The notes under the pieces: generated by a model
The model's input: the letters and a program-made list of their open reading frames with translations, nothing else
What the model was told of the DNA's origin: nothing
The model's database searches: none
Translations under genes and position numbers: made by a program
Shown here: positions 47,881 to 56,391 of the stretch, in pieces
How positions within the stretch are numbered: position 1 is the first letter of the stretch
Layout of the letters: each line of letters begins with the position of its first letter
Source: Nakamurella multipartita DSM 44233
Lineage (GTDB): Bacteria; Actinomycetota; Actinomycetes; Mycobacteriales; Nakamurellaceae
DNA length: 64,000 nt
Reading direction: 5' to 3'
Assembly (NCBI RefSeq): GCF_000024365.1
Contig: NC_013235.1
Span: 2,232,001-2,296,000, forward strand

Positions 47881-50063
47881 ATCCGACCTCTTTTCTGGGT
47901 AACGGGGTGGGGTTCGGCGGACGGCCGGGATGGTGCGCTGGGCCGGCGGCGGCCGAAGCCGGTGCGTGGTGTGGCTTCGTCCGGGTGCTCGGTGCTGCCC
48001 TCTCGGGCCGTGGCGTCGGCCAGGCTGAGCAGGTCGGCTTCGACGTCGTCAAGGGCGCGGCCGTAGTGGGCTTCGCTGCGGGCTTGGACCTGGGCCGGGT
48101 CATGCAGTGGTGGCGGCAGAGGCTGGGTGGCGACGGAGACCCAGGGCAGCAGTCGGCCGTTGACCAGCAGCCGGGCGTAGAGCTGGTGGTCGGGTTGGAG
48201 GGTGAAGTCGTCGGCGGTCAGCTGCCCGGCACCGACGGCGCTGGCCAGGTGTCTGCCGTCGCCCGGACTGAGCCGGAAGAACAGCTTGGTGGCGGTGTTG
48301 GCTTCCAGATCGGCGTCGAGTCGGCCGAGCTGTCCCAGGTGCTGGTGGGCTGCCGTGACGGATACCCCGAGGCCGCGGGCCTGGGCCAGCGCGTCGGCCA
48401 GGCTGCCCGGCAGCCGCAGGTAGTCCTGGACTTCGTCGATGTAGACCATGAACGGGTGGCGCTGCTCGGCCGGCAGACTCAGCCGACCGAGGATGGCCCG
48501 CCACAGGTGGGCGACCACGTGTGACCCGATAAGCCCGGCGGCCTCGGGACCGATCTGGTCCTTGCGCAGTTCGACCAGCAGGATTTTTCGCTCGGCCAGG
48601 ATCTGCTCGACGGAGATCGCCGGACGCCGTTGTCCGAACACGCCGCGCAGGGATGGCCGCAGCATGATCGGCCGCAGTTTGTTGAGCAGGGGCCGGGTGA
48701 CCATGTCCTGTTCGCCACTGCTCAGGCTGTCGAACCAGGCCCAGAAGCTGCCGACACCGAGCGGGTCTTCCTTATGGGCACGGCCGACCAGCGAACGGCG
48801 GAAACCGGGGTTGGTCAGTAGCAGCGGCACCATCGCCAGCGAGGCATCACCCCGCCGGGCCAGTGTCAACACGGCGGCATGGAGGATGTCGGTCGAGCGG
48901 GGTCCGAGCCCGTCGCCGTACAGGGAGTGGAAGACGGCGACGATCGAGTCCGCTGCCAGGTCAGGGTCGGCACCGGCCAAGGGGTTGACCCCCAGCGGGG
49001 TGCGGCTGGCCGGGTCGAGCACCACGACGTCGTCCAACCGGTCGGCCGGGATACGGGCCAGCAGTTCGGTGACCAGATCGCGCTTCGGGTCGATGACCAC
49101 GACACACCGGCCGGCCAGGATGTCTTGCAGGGCCGCATAGCCGACCCACGTCGAGTTGCCCACCCCGGACGGCCCCAGTACGTGCCGGTGCTGCAGAGTG
49201 TCGCCGACCGGTTGCGCGATACGCCGCTCCATACTGACGGCAACGGCCCTGCCGATGTCGAGCCCCTCCGTGGGGTGGGCGGCCGTGGGCGGCAGCAGCT
49301 TCGGGTGCCGCGGCGGCAAGCCGGCCAGCTCGGCCTTCGGGTCGTCAGCCACCGGCCAGGCCGTCAGTGGCACCAGATCGCTGGCGGAGATCCACAATGG
49401 CCACCAGAGCGGCAGCGATACCCGAGCCAGTGCCGTCACTGCGCACCGGCGGACGGTGACCGCTACCCCAGGGGCTTCCAGGCCTTTCAAGCTCGCGGCA
49501 ACCTGTCGCACCAAGATGCGGGCGCGTCCATCGTGCGCGGCGGTGGCGGCCAGGCGCACCAGGCAGCCGAAGCCCGGTTGCTCGAGCCGCTCGGTGGCAC
49601 CGCGAGGCAGCGGTTTGGCTGCTTCGGGTGGCCGAGTTGGGCGGATACGGGCACCGAGTAGCAGCTGGTAGTGCAGGGATTCACCTTGGCCGGCCAAAGC
49701 CAGCGCCCCGAGCAGCCCGCGAGTCACCGCATCCGGATCCAGGTCACCCAGCGGCAGCAGCCTGGTCCTGCTGATCCGTACCTGCGCCCCGATTTGGGCG
49801 GTCTCGACCGGTGGCCACGTGCCCTCGACCGGGCTGACGATGGTGCCCGGCAGATGCAGGGTCACCTGTTGGCAGGCTTGCCGGACGCTCAGGCTTGACG
49901 GGGCACCGATGCGCCAGCGCAGCCGGCCGCCGGTGGCGACCGCTTCGAGGATGAGCAGCGGGTTACCGGGCAGGCCGCCGCAGCCGACCAGACAGGCGCG
50001 CACGGCGTCGGGTGGGATTGGGCCGGGGAATCTGAGCTCGCGCCAAGTCACCTGCCTACTCAT
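47877..50063 (-). CDS. TraG/TraD-like type IV coupling ATPase with altered Walker A
   Basis: 728 aa, resembling the TraM-recognition/type IV coupling ATPases that drive conjugal DNA transfer. P-loop region HVLGPSGVGNSTW: the invariant Lys of GxGKS/T is Asn (AAC). Walker B is MVYIDEVQDYLRLP; other family stretches are VVVIDPKRDLVTELLARIP and GLGVSVTAAHQHLGQL. No clear N-terminal membrane segment. ATG at 50063 after AGGAG; overlaps the small gene upstream by 8 bp. Activity is doubtful unless the Asn is tolerated. Confidence 0.85.
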   Translation of the reverse strand: MSRQVTWRELRFPGPIPPDAVRACLVGCGGLPGNPLLILEAVATGGRLRWRIGAPSSLSVRQACQQVTLHLPGTIVSPVEGTWPPVETAQIGAQVRISRTRLLPLGDLDPDAVTRGLLGALALAGQGESLHYQLLLGARIRPTRPPEAAKPLPRGATERLEQPGFGCLVRLAATAAHDGRARILVRQVAASLKGLEAPGVAVTVRRCAVTALARVSLPLWWPLWISASDLVPLTAWPVADDPKAELAGLPPRHPKLLPPTAAHPTEGLDIGRAVAVSMERRIAQPVGDTLQHRHVLGPSGVGNSTWVGYAALQDILAGRCVVVIDPKRDLVTELLARIPADRLDDVVVLDPASRTPLGVNPLAGADPDLAADSIVAVFHSLYGDGLGPRSTDILHAAVLTLARRGDASLAMVPLLLTNPGFRRSLVGRAHKEDPLGVGSFWAWFDSLSSGEQDMVTRPLLNKLRPIMLRPSLRGVFGQRRPAISVEQILAERKILLVELRKDQIGPEAAGLIGSHVVAHLWRAILGRLSLPAEQRHPFMVYIDEVQDYLRLPGSLADALAQARGLGVSVTAAHQHLGQLGRLDADLEANTATKLFFRLSPGDGRHLASAVGAGQLTADDFTLQPDHQLYARLLVNGRLLPWVSVATQPLPPPLHDPAQVQARSEAHYGRALDDVEADLLSLADATAREGSTEHPDEATPRTGFGRRRPSAPSRPSAEPHPVTQKRGRI

Positions 50064-50310
50064 CTGGCGACTCCTGGCTCGGGCCGTCGGCGTCGGCTCG
50101 GGGTTGGTTCTGTTGCTCGGCGTCGGCCTCGGCCTGAGCCATGGCCAGCGAGATGACGACCCGGGCAATCTTGCGGAGGTCCGGGTTGGCACGTAGTTCA
50201 CCGCGCACGCTCAGGCGACGGTCTGCCCGGCGAACACGGCGCGACGATTGCCTTCGATCCCACGACTTCTGCTGCTGGGACGACCTCCTCGATTGATTGT
50301 TTCTTGGCAT
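50056..50310 (-). CDS. Small basic protein, first gene of the transfer operon
   Basis: 84 aa. Highly basic N-terminal half (RRSSQQQKSWDRRQSSRRVRRADRR) and acidic Gln/Asp-rich tail. ATG at 50310 with GGGAGGG upstream. Overlaps the coupling-ATPase gene. Operators at 50365 and 50404 precede it. Possibly DNA-binding; no family recognised. Confidence 0.65.
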   Translation of the reverse strand: MPRNNQSRRSSQQQKSWDRRQSSRRVRRADRRLSVRGELRANPDLRKIARVVISLAMAQAEADAEQQNQPRADADGPSQESPDE

Positions 50311-50364
50311 GACAGATACACCCTCCCTTCTGTGTGGATTTACAAGTTTGTTTTGGCGCGAGTC

Positions 50365-50380
50365 GTCCAATTTGGTGGAC
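50365..50380. promoter_or_regulatory. 16-bp operator, copy 2 (transfer operon)
   Basis: GTCCAATTTGGTGGAC. Its reverse complement GTCCACCAAATTGGAC matches 13 of 16 bases of copy 3. It lies 55 bp upstream of the first transfer gene. Confidence 0.65.
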
Positions 50381-50403
50381 GGTTTGGCTGCCTTTCACTA
50401 TGC

Positions 50404-50419
50404 GTCCAGCAAACTGGAC
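50404..50419. promoter_or_regulatory. 16-bp operator, copy 3 (transfer operon)
   Basis: GTCCAGCAAACTGGAC, a 6-bp perfect inverted repeat around CAAA. Its start lies 39 bp from that of copy 2. Matches the site at the XRE gene. Confidence 0.75.
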
Positions 50420-50574
50420 GGTCAAGACCGTTTGTCTATTCCACAACGGCGAATGGCCACACCGAAAACAGAGGTACCGGGCGGGATTTCGGCTGCTGCA
50501 TCGGCGCTATGTGGAGGGTCAAACCTGTCGTTTAAACCACAGCAAGTCGGTACGCCATCCCGTCGGCCGGTGCT

Positions 50575-50775
50575 TTACAGGCGGCCGTGCGAGCGGCGAT
50601 ACAGCCAGCGGGCCACGACTCCCAGGGCCACCAGCACCCCGGCCGTGATGAGCCAGGGCAGAATCTCCCGTACGAGTTCGATCGCCAAACTGAGCATGAC
50701 GGCCGCCAAGAGCGCACCGAACGCTATGCTTACCAATCTTTGACCGGCTGACGGGCCAACTTGCCAGGGATTCAC
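50575..50775 (-). CDS. Small two-helix membrane protein
   Basis: 66 aa with two hydrophobic helices (RLVSIAFGALLAAVMLSLAIEL and PWLITAGVLVALGVVARWLY). GTG start at 50775 with AAAGGAGG 8 nt upstream. Leftward, 264 bp upstream of the transfer operon. Function unknown; small membrane proteins are common in conjugation modules. Confidence 0.65.
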   Translation of the reverse strand: MNPWQVGPSAGQRLVSIAFGALLAAVMLSLAIELVREILPWLITAGVLVALGVVARWLYRRSHGRL

Positions 50776-51107
50776 GGCAGATGCCTCCTTTCGGAAACGG
50801 CGCTACTTCCTCGGCCATCGGATTGCCCGAGCGTGCCGGGTGTGGGCCCGAGCCTCGGACACGGTCAGGTAGCGGAAACAGACTGTGCAAAACGGCATGG
50901 GGCGCAACAGATCACGGGAAATTGACATGACGGATCGTCTCCAAATCTGGGATGTAGGCATATGCGTCTTCGAAAGGGCGACGCAACCCGAGTCAGCCGA
51001 GGAGAGCTTTTGGTTTAGAGATCGTGCCCTTTTGCAAACCCGAACCTGCGTCTGTGATTTACGAGGACGTTGCTAGAGAAGATTTAGACAGTATTGCTGG
51101 TCGGGAT
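50776..51107. other. Intergenic region, no supported gene
   Basis: 332 bp with lower GC than the core. Holds the ribosome site of the 66-aa gene at its left end. A short + strand frame (50885-51076) has no good ribosome site or coding bias and is not called. Confidence 0.5.
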
Positions 51108-51347
51108 TCATAACTCGTACTTGTCCATGAGCCGGCGCAACTGTTCCCTGGCCCTCGCGTCCCGTTCGATCCAACCGAGTTCCCGGACCCGTTCCATGTC
51201 GGCCAGGGTGCGCTGGCGGATCCGAGCCACTCGCTGGCGGCTGCGTTCGATTCGGAGCTCATCCCTGGTCGGCGCGTAGTGCCACCACCCAAGCGACCAA
51301 ATGCCGACGACGACCAACAGGAGGCACACGATAACGACGATGGTCAT
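51108..51347 (-). CDS. Small single-pass membrane protein (79 aa)
   Basis: N-terminal membrane helix (TIVVIVCLLLVVVGIWSLGWW) followed by a charged, probably coiled-coil, cytoplasmic part (RDELRIERSRQRVARIRQRTLADMERVREL). GGGAGGTGATC precedes the ATG, which overlaps the upstream stop (ATGA). Unknown function, part of a three-gene operon. Confidence 0.7.
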   Translation of the reverse strand: MTIVVIVCLLLVVVGIWSLGWWHYAPTRDELRIERSRQRVARIRQRTLADMERVRELGWIERDARAREQLRRLMDKYEL

Positions 51348-51667
51348 GGCAGGATCACCTCCCGCTCGTCGTTGAGCAGGCGATTCTGGACACTGGCGAC
51401 GAGACGAGCGCAGTTGATCTCCAGAGCTGCCAGAAGCTCGTTAACCTCCGGCAGCTCTTCAGCAATGGCCTGCCGCCGCCGGTCAACGGCAGCGACCGTG
51501 TCGAGGCCGTACTCGGTGACTCCACGAAGCGCATGAACGTTGGCCATGGCGACGTAGATGTCTCCAACCGCTTCCTCCGGGGTGCGGCTACGACGAGCCG
51601 TGGCTGGACGAGGCGGGATTGGTGGCATGGCGAGGGGGTGAGTAAGCCGGACTGGTTGGTTTGTCAT
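51344..51667 (-). CDS. Hypothetical helical protein (107 aa)
   Basis: Proline-rich N-terminus followed by a helical domain (PEEAVGDIYVAMANVHAL ... AIAEELPEVNELLAALEINCARLVASVQNRLL). No family recognised. Translationally coupled to the membrane protein downstream. Confidence 0.65.
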   Translation of the reverse strand: MTNQPVRLTHPLAMPPIPPRPATARRSRTPEEAVGDIYVAMANVHALRGVTEYGLDTVAAVDRRRQAIAEELPEVNELLAALEINCARLVASVQNRLLNDEREVILP

Positions 51668-51691
51668 CTGTGATGCTCCGTTCTTGATCTG

Positions 51692-51865
51692 CTAGGCGAG
51701 GTCGTCATCACAATCCATGTCATTGGGCCAGGGATCGAGAGCGGTTGTAGCTGCCCGAGCGAAGTCGCGCGGAGTGACGTCGTCCCACCGGTCGTACCTC
51801 GTGGAGGGCAATGTCCGTCCCGGGATCAAGTGCATCGACTCGCATGCAGCAGCTTGAAGAGGCAT
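51692..51865 (-). CDS. Short hypothetical protein (57 aa)
   Basis: A frame of 57 codons missed by length cut-offs. AAGGAGG lies about 10 nt upstream of the ATG at 51865. The product is acidic (RYDRWDDVTPRDFARAATTAL, ending DMDCDDDLA). Lies 24 bp before the 107-aa gene, so it is the first gene of that operon. Its promoter region is cut 58 bp upstream by IS256-C copy 2. Confidence 0.6.
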   Translation of the reverse strand: MPLQAAACESMHLIPGRTLPSTRYDRWDDVTPRDFARAATTALDPWPNDMDCDDDLA

Positions 51866-51931
51866 GGCCTACTTCCTCCTTCCTCACCCACACCTGCGGC
51901 CGGCAATTCGCGGTGGAGCGCTTCTTCAGTG

Positions 51932-53384
51932 GGTCAAGCCCAGCTGAGTGGTGTACGTGACGAGGTCCGGCCGCCGGTGATCTTCGTTGGTCAGGCGGCG
52001 GTGGTGATCGCGGGCGTGGTGCTGGTGTCCTCCTTCGCGTCGGGTCCGTTGGCGGTCTGGGAGCGGGCCAGGACGTCGATGCCAAGGTAGCGGCGGCCCT
52101 CGGTCCATTCGTCGTGTTGCTCGGCCAGGACGGCGCCGACGAGGCGGATCAGAGCGCCCCGGTCGGGGAAGATCCCGACGACGTCGGTCCGGCGGCGGAT
52201 CTCTTTGTTGAGCCGTTCCTGCGGGTTGTTGGACCAGATCTGCCGCCAGATCTCCTTCGGGAACGGGGTGAACGCGAGCAGGTCGGCCCGGGCCTGGTCG
52301 AGGTGATCGGCGACCGCGGGCAGCTTCTCGGCGAGCGTGTCGATCACCCGGTCGAACTAGGCAGCCACGGCTTTCGCGTCGACCTGGTCGTAGATCGAGT
52401 GCAGCATGGTCCGCACCCACGGCCAGCTGCTCTTCGGGGTGATCGACATCAGGTTCACCGCGTAATGCGTGCGGCATCGCTGCCACGAGGCACCCGGCAG
52501 GGTCGCGCCGATCGCGGCGACCAGGCCGCTGTGCGCGTCGCTGGTGACCAGCCGGACCCCGGACAAGCGCCGGGCGACCAGGCCACGCAGGAACGCCAAC
52601 CAGCCGGCGCCGTCCTCGCGGCTGGTCACGTCCAGGCCCAGGATCTCGCGATGCCCGTCACCGTTGACCCCGGTCGCGAGCAGGGCGTGGACCTGCACGA
52701 CCCGGCCGCCCTCGCGGACCTTCCAGGACCAGCGCGTCGGCCGCGAGGAACGTGTACGGGCCCTGGTCCAGCGGGCGGGTGCGGAACGCCTCGACCTGCT
52801 CGTCCAGGTCGCGGGCCATGATCGACACCTGCGACTTGGACAGCGACGTCACGCCCAATGCTTGGACCAGTTTCTCCACCCGCCGGGTCGAGACTCCCAG
52901 CAGGTACGAGGTCGCGACGACGGAGACCAGGGCGCGTTCGGCGCGGGTCCGCCGTTCGAGCAGCCAGTCCGGGAAGTACGACCCGGACCGCAGTTTCGGC
53001 ACTGCCACGTCCAGGGTGCCGACCCGGGTGTCGAAGTCCCGGTGCCGGTACCCGTTGCGGGAGTTGACCCGGTCCGGGCTGCGTTCGCCGTAGCCGGCGC
53101 CGCACAGGGCGTCGGCCTCGGCGCCCATCAGCGTCTGAATGAACGTGGACAGCATCGAGCGGAGCAGGTCCGGGCTCGCCGACGCGAGCATGTCACCGAC
53201 GGCGGTCGTCGGGTCGTTAGGCTGGGCAGTGGTCATCGCGTGATGTCTCCTTCGACAGACTGTGAGAGGTCCTTCGAAGCCTCACGCGGTGGCCGTCCTC
53301 GTCCCGGGACCGACACGCCCCGACCTGCCTGGTCAGGGGGTCAAGGTCGATCAGTGGTCGTACACCACTCTGGTGGACTCAACT
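51932..53384 (-). mobile_element. IS256-C, copy 2 (decayed)
   Basis: 1453 bp, flanked by CTTCAGTG on both sides (51924-51931, 53385-53392). Ends share GAGTGGTGTACG with copy 1. Its uninterrupted middle gives the empty site for the transposon nested in copy 1. Confidence 0.92.
51991..53236 (-). pseudogene. IS256-C transposase, copy 2, frameshift and nonsense
   Basis: Same protein as copy 1. One extra base near 52727 shifts the frame (ALVLEGPRG instead of ALVLKVREGG), and CAG has become TAG at 52359-52357. The total length is one base more than the 1245-bp intact reading. Inactive. Confidence 0.93.
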
Positions 53385-53526
53385 CTTCAGTGGGGGTGTA
53401 GATGCGCGGTGGATGCGCCGGCAAGCATCAGCCTCCACGTCACACCCGGCGATGCAAGCGGTCACAGAGCGTCACACGATGTCGCTGTGGCGGCACACTG
53501 TGACGAGCAGGGCATGGACGTGAAAA

Positions 53527-53552
53527 CCCGCCCAAGCTGATGCTTGAGCGGG
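53527..53552 (-). terminator. Terminator downstream of the 156-aa gene
   Basis: CCCGC-C-CAAGC pairs with GCTTG-A-GCGGG around TGAT; on the minus strand it is followed by GTTTTCA. It lies 42 bp beyond the stop codon. Confidence 0.8.
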
Positions 53553-53593
53553 CAGATTGGCCCTGTTGGATGGTGGTGCGACAGCTTGTAGAC

Positions 53594-54064
53594 CTACTTG
53601 CCGAGTCGACGAGCTGTGCGGATGGACTCCCATCGCTCCCGGTTGAGCACCGGGTGTTTGACAGCGAGCTGCTTGACGTCGTGTTCGCCCTCGGACCATG
53701 CGTACGGTCCGAACGGAATCGTCGCTCCCGGGAAGTCGTCTGCGCCGAGTTCCGGCGTGTCAGGCCACAGCAGCGTGGTCCGCACGCTCTTTCGGCTGAA
53801 CGGCATCATCTGGTGGTCCCACCAGTCGGTGATCTGGATGACCGTCAGCAGGAAGGACTCGAAAGACGCGCACACCTCGGTAGCGTTCCCAAGTACGAGC
53901 CATACGTCGATCAGGTCAAGCAGACACGGCGTGGGCTCCGACTGACTGAACCGGTACTCGATGTACGTCTCAGACGCGAGGAAATCCTCGAAGCTGGTTG
54001 CTCCGGCGAGCTGGCAGTCAGTCGCCCGACGATCCACGGATGACGGTTCTGTTCTAAGGGCCAT
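53594..54064 (-). CDS. Hypothetical protein (156 aa) with its own promoter
   Basis: No family recognised. Soluble, rich in Trp and acidic residues (LLDLIDVWLVLGNATEVCASFESFLLTVIQITDWWDHQ). GC is lower than in core genes, suggesting acquisition. ATG at 54064 with AGGGAGG upstream. It has a near-consensus promoter with a Fur-like palindrome and a terminator, so it is a monocistronic regulated gene. Confidence 0.7.
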   Translation of the reverse strand: MALRTEPSSVDRRATDCQLAGATSFEDFLASETYIEYRFSQSEPTPCLLDLIDVWLVLGNATEVCASFESFLLTVIQITDWWDHQMMPFSRKSVRTTLLWPDTPELGADDFPGATIPFGPYAWSEGEHDVKQLAVKHPVLNRERWESIRTARRLGK

Positions 54065-54101
54065 GTTGGCCTCCCTTCAGTTGGGGGCCAACCCACATGG
54101 A

Positions 54102-54130
54102 ATCTTAACATAAATGATAGTCATTGTCAA
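54102..54130 (-). promoter_or_regulatory. Near-consensus promoter with Fur/Zur-like palindrome
   Basis: On the minus strand the -35 TTGACA (54130-54125) and -10 TAAGAT (54107-54102) are 17 bp apart. The spacer contains AATGATAGTCATT (54113-54125), which differs at one base from the core AATGATAATCATT of Fur boxes. A repressor bound there would block the promoter. Confidence 0.65.
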
Positions 54131-54165
54131 TACGCCGACGCTTGCTTGTGGCACTTTAAGATCTG

Positions 54166-54698
54166 ATGGTGAGTACAAACCCGGCTTCGGAAGCGGTACC
54201 GACCGATAGAGCAATCCGCTCTGCCTCCGGCGGCCCACCGACATGCCTGCCAACGGTGAGCGAGGTCGTCCAAGACCTGGGTATCACCATTGCATCGCAT
54301 CCGATAGCCGTCGACACGAGTGCCTCACCTCGTCTGAACCGGTACATAGCGGCCACCTTGAAGGTGTCAGAGTTGGTCGGACGTCGGGTCGCATGGAAGC
54401 TCCTAGTCCGGGCAGTCCATCCGGGTAATCGAGATACACACGAGGAGCAAGTCCTTCTTGCTGCCCGACATCTTCTTGGGCTGGTCGAGTATCCCCGAAC
54501 CGATCGCGGCGGATTTGATCGTCACGCAGTAATAGAGGGTGATGTATTGTCGGCCTCTGGGTTGCATGCTCTTCGGGTGCAGCAGACGCCTTTCGCCAAC
54601 TTTGACCCCATCCGCTTCGCCGGGCAGCGGCGGCTCATCGCAGGGCGAGTCGGCGGTTGGACCGAGCAGGACCGCACTGGGATGGTGCCGCGTCCTAG
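54166..54698 (+). pseudogene. Clp-N-domain protein gene, 5' part (split by two IS1380 copies)
   Basis: First ~177 codons of a gene interrupted at CTAG (54695-54698). The encoded region is alpha/beta-like (KVSELVGRRVAWKLLVRAVHPGNRD, EEQVLLAARHLLGLVEYPR); no family recognised. Joined to 58082-58736 it gives one 395-aa open frame (GMVPRP then RGHKVPLREL). Start GTG or ATG near 54166. Confidence 0.75.
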
Positions 54699-56387
54699 CC
54701 TCGATCTTTCGCGCGGCGGCCGGATGATGTCGTAGGCGGAGGTCGTGATCATTTTTCGCCTCCTTCGTTGGTCATGGGTTGGCTGCTGGACCCCGTGGTC
54801 GCAGGGGTGGCGTCGGGTTCCACTGCCCGGTTCGGGGTCCTTGGTTCGTGGCGGGTGGACGATGGCCGGTCAGGTTGATTGCGGCAGGCTCCGGAGCCGG
54901 CCCAGGCCATCCAGGAGCAGGTCGCGGTGGGGTGCGTGGGCGGACAGGCGGAGCCAGGTGCGGCGGGCTTTGCGGCCGATCCGGGCGGCGACGCTGAACA
55001 GTCGGTGCCGCAGCTTCTTGGGCTCCCAGGTCCGCGCCGGGGTGCCGGTGAAGGCGAGCATCTGCATCCATGCGGTCAGTTCGGTGGCCAGTTGCACGAC
55101 CGCGATCCACACTTGATTCTGGGCAAAGTCGTTGAGGGGCAGGTTGTTCAGGCCGGTGTCCTTGGCGTTGCGGATCCGGTCCTCGCAGCGGGCGCGGCGC
55201 CGATGCCGCAGTTCCAGATCCGCGAGCTGTCCGCCTTTGGTGTTCGTGGCGAACGCGGTGAGCCGGTTGCCGTTCGAGTCGGTGAACTTGAGCTGAGCGC
55301 CGGGATGGGGTCGTTCGGCGCGGACGATGACCCGCATGTCCTTGGGCCAGCCCTTGAGCTTGAGGACCCCGGTCAGTTCGGCCACCCAGGCCCCGTCCCG
55401 GGGCTCCTGGTCGGCGTTGTACGCGGGTGTCCACGCCGCCTCCGGCAGGGCGTCGACCTTGGCGGTGATGTCGGTGGTCAGGGTGAACCCGACCGAGTAC
55501 TGGACCCGTTGCCGGGCCATCCAGTCCACGAACTCGTGGGTTCCGCCGGCCCCGTCGGTGCGGACCAGCACACCGCGGCCGGGCCGTCGGTCCGCCGTGG
55601 TGCAGGGCAGTTGCGCGAGCGCGGCCTTGACCACGCTGATGTGGTCGGCTGCGGTGTTGGAGCCGGCGTTGCCCGGCCTCAGCAGCATCGCCAGGGGTTC
55701 ACCGGTGCCGTCCGGGCCGTGGTCGGCCCACGCGCCGATCGGGTGGAACCCGAAGCCCTTCTTGAATGTTGCTGCTGCCAGCTGCTTTTCGGAGTGCGCG
55801 GTGACCAGGGTGGCGTCCACGTCGACGACCAGCGGCGCCTTCGCCGACCGGTCATGGTTCGGTGCGGCGGGTCCGGCCAGCTTCCACGCCCGGGCGCGGG
55901 CTGCCGCCCGCGCGGTGTCGATCGCCTTCAGCGCTGCCGTCGCGTCCGGGGCGAGGGTGTCGATCAGCCGGGACACAGTCGGGTCGGACGCCACATGACC
56001 GAACACGGCGGGCTCGGCCCGCAGTTGGGCGATGTCGGCCAGGCAGTCACCGCCGATCGCCAGCGAGATCGCCAGGTCGAGCAGGATCTTGCCCGGGTCG
56101 TGCACCGCCATCGGCTTGCGCCACGGCCTCAACGCCGCCGACAACCCACGACCCAAACCGACCCTGTCCGCGGCCAAGGCCAGCAGCACCGACCCGCCGT
56201 GGGACACCACCCGCTTGCCGGTGGCATCGACTCGGAGCGACGGGTACAGCCCGGTAGACTTCCGCATCGGAAAGGTGCTCCTGGTTCTGGTTCGATTGGT
56301 CCCTCAGCAAGACCTATCTTCCCAGGTCAGAGCACCTTTCCTCATGATCAACACTCTGCCGATCAGAATTACGATGAAAGCGGCAGG
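54699..56387 (-). mobile_element. IS1380-family element copy 2 (mosaic)
   Basis: Flanked by CTAG at 54695-54698 and 56388-56391. The left ~265 bp match copy 3, the rest matches copy 1; the switch lies between 54960 and 54970. Confidence 0.88.
54870..56267 (-). CDS. IS1380-family transposase, copy 2
   Basis: 465 aa, intact. Same catalytic segments as copy 1 (DVDATLVTAHSEKQLAAATF, RCEDRIRNAKDTGLNN) but C-terminal residues (LLLDGLGRLRSLPQST) as in copy 3. Confidence 0.94.
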   Translation of the reverse strand: MRKSTGLYPSLRVDATGKRVVSHGGSVLLALAADRVGLGRGLSAALRPWRKPMAVHDPGKILLDLAISLAIGGDCLADIAQLRAEPAVFGHVASDPTVSRLIDTLAPDATAALKAIDTARAAARARAWKLAGPAAPNHDRSAKAPLVVDVDATLVTAHSEKQLAAATFKKGFGFHPIGAWADHGPDGTGEPLAMLLRPGNAGSNTAADHISVVKAALAQLPCTTADRRPGRGVLVRTDGAGGTHEFVDWMARQRVQYSVGFTLTTDITAKVDALPEAAWTPAYNADQEPRDGAWVAELTGVLKLKGWPKDMRVIVRAERPHPGAQLKFTDSNGNRLTAFATNTKGGQLADLELRHRRRARCEDRIRNAKDTGLNNLPLNDFAQNQVWIAVVQLATELTAWMQMLAFTGTPARTWEPKKLRHRLFSVAARIGRKARRTWLRLSAHAPHRDLLLDGLGRLRSLPQST

Positions 56388-56391
56388 CTAG

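Noticed and set aside
50885-51076. 63-codon + strand frame
   Set aside because: No ribosome site; composition not coding-like; lies in the leader of leftward genes.
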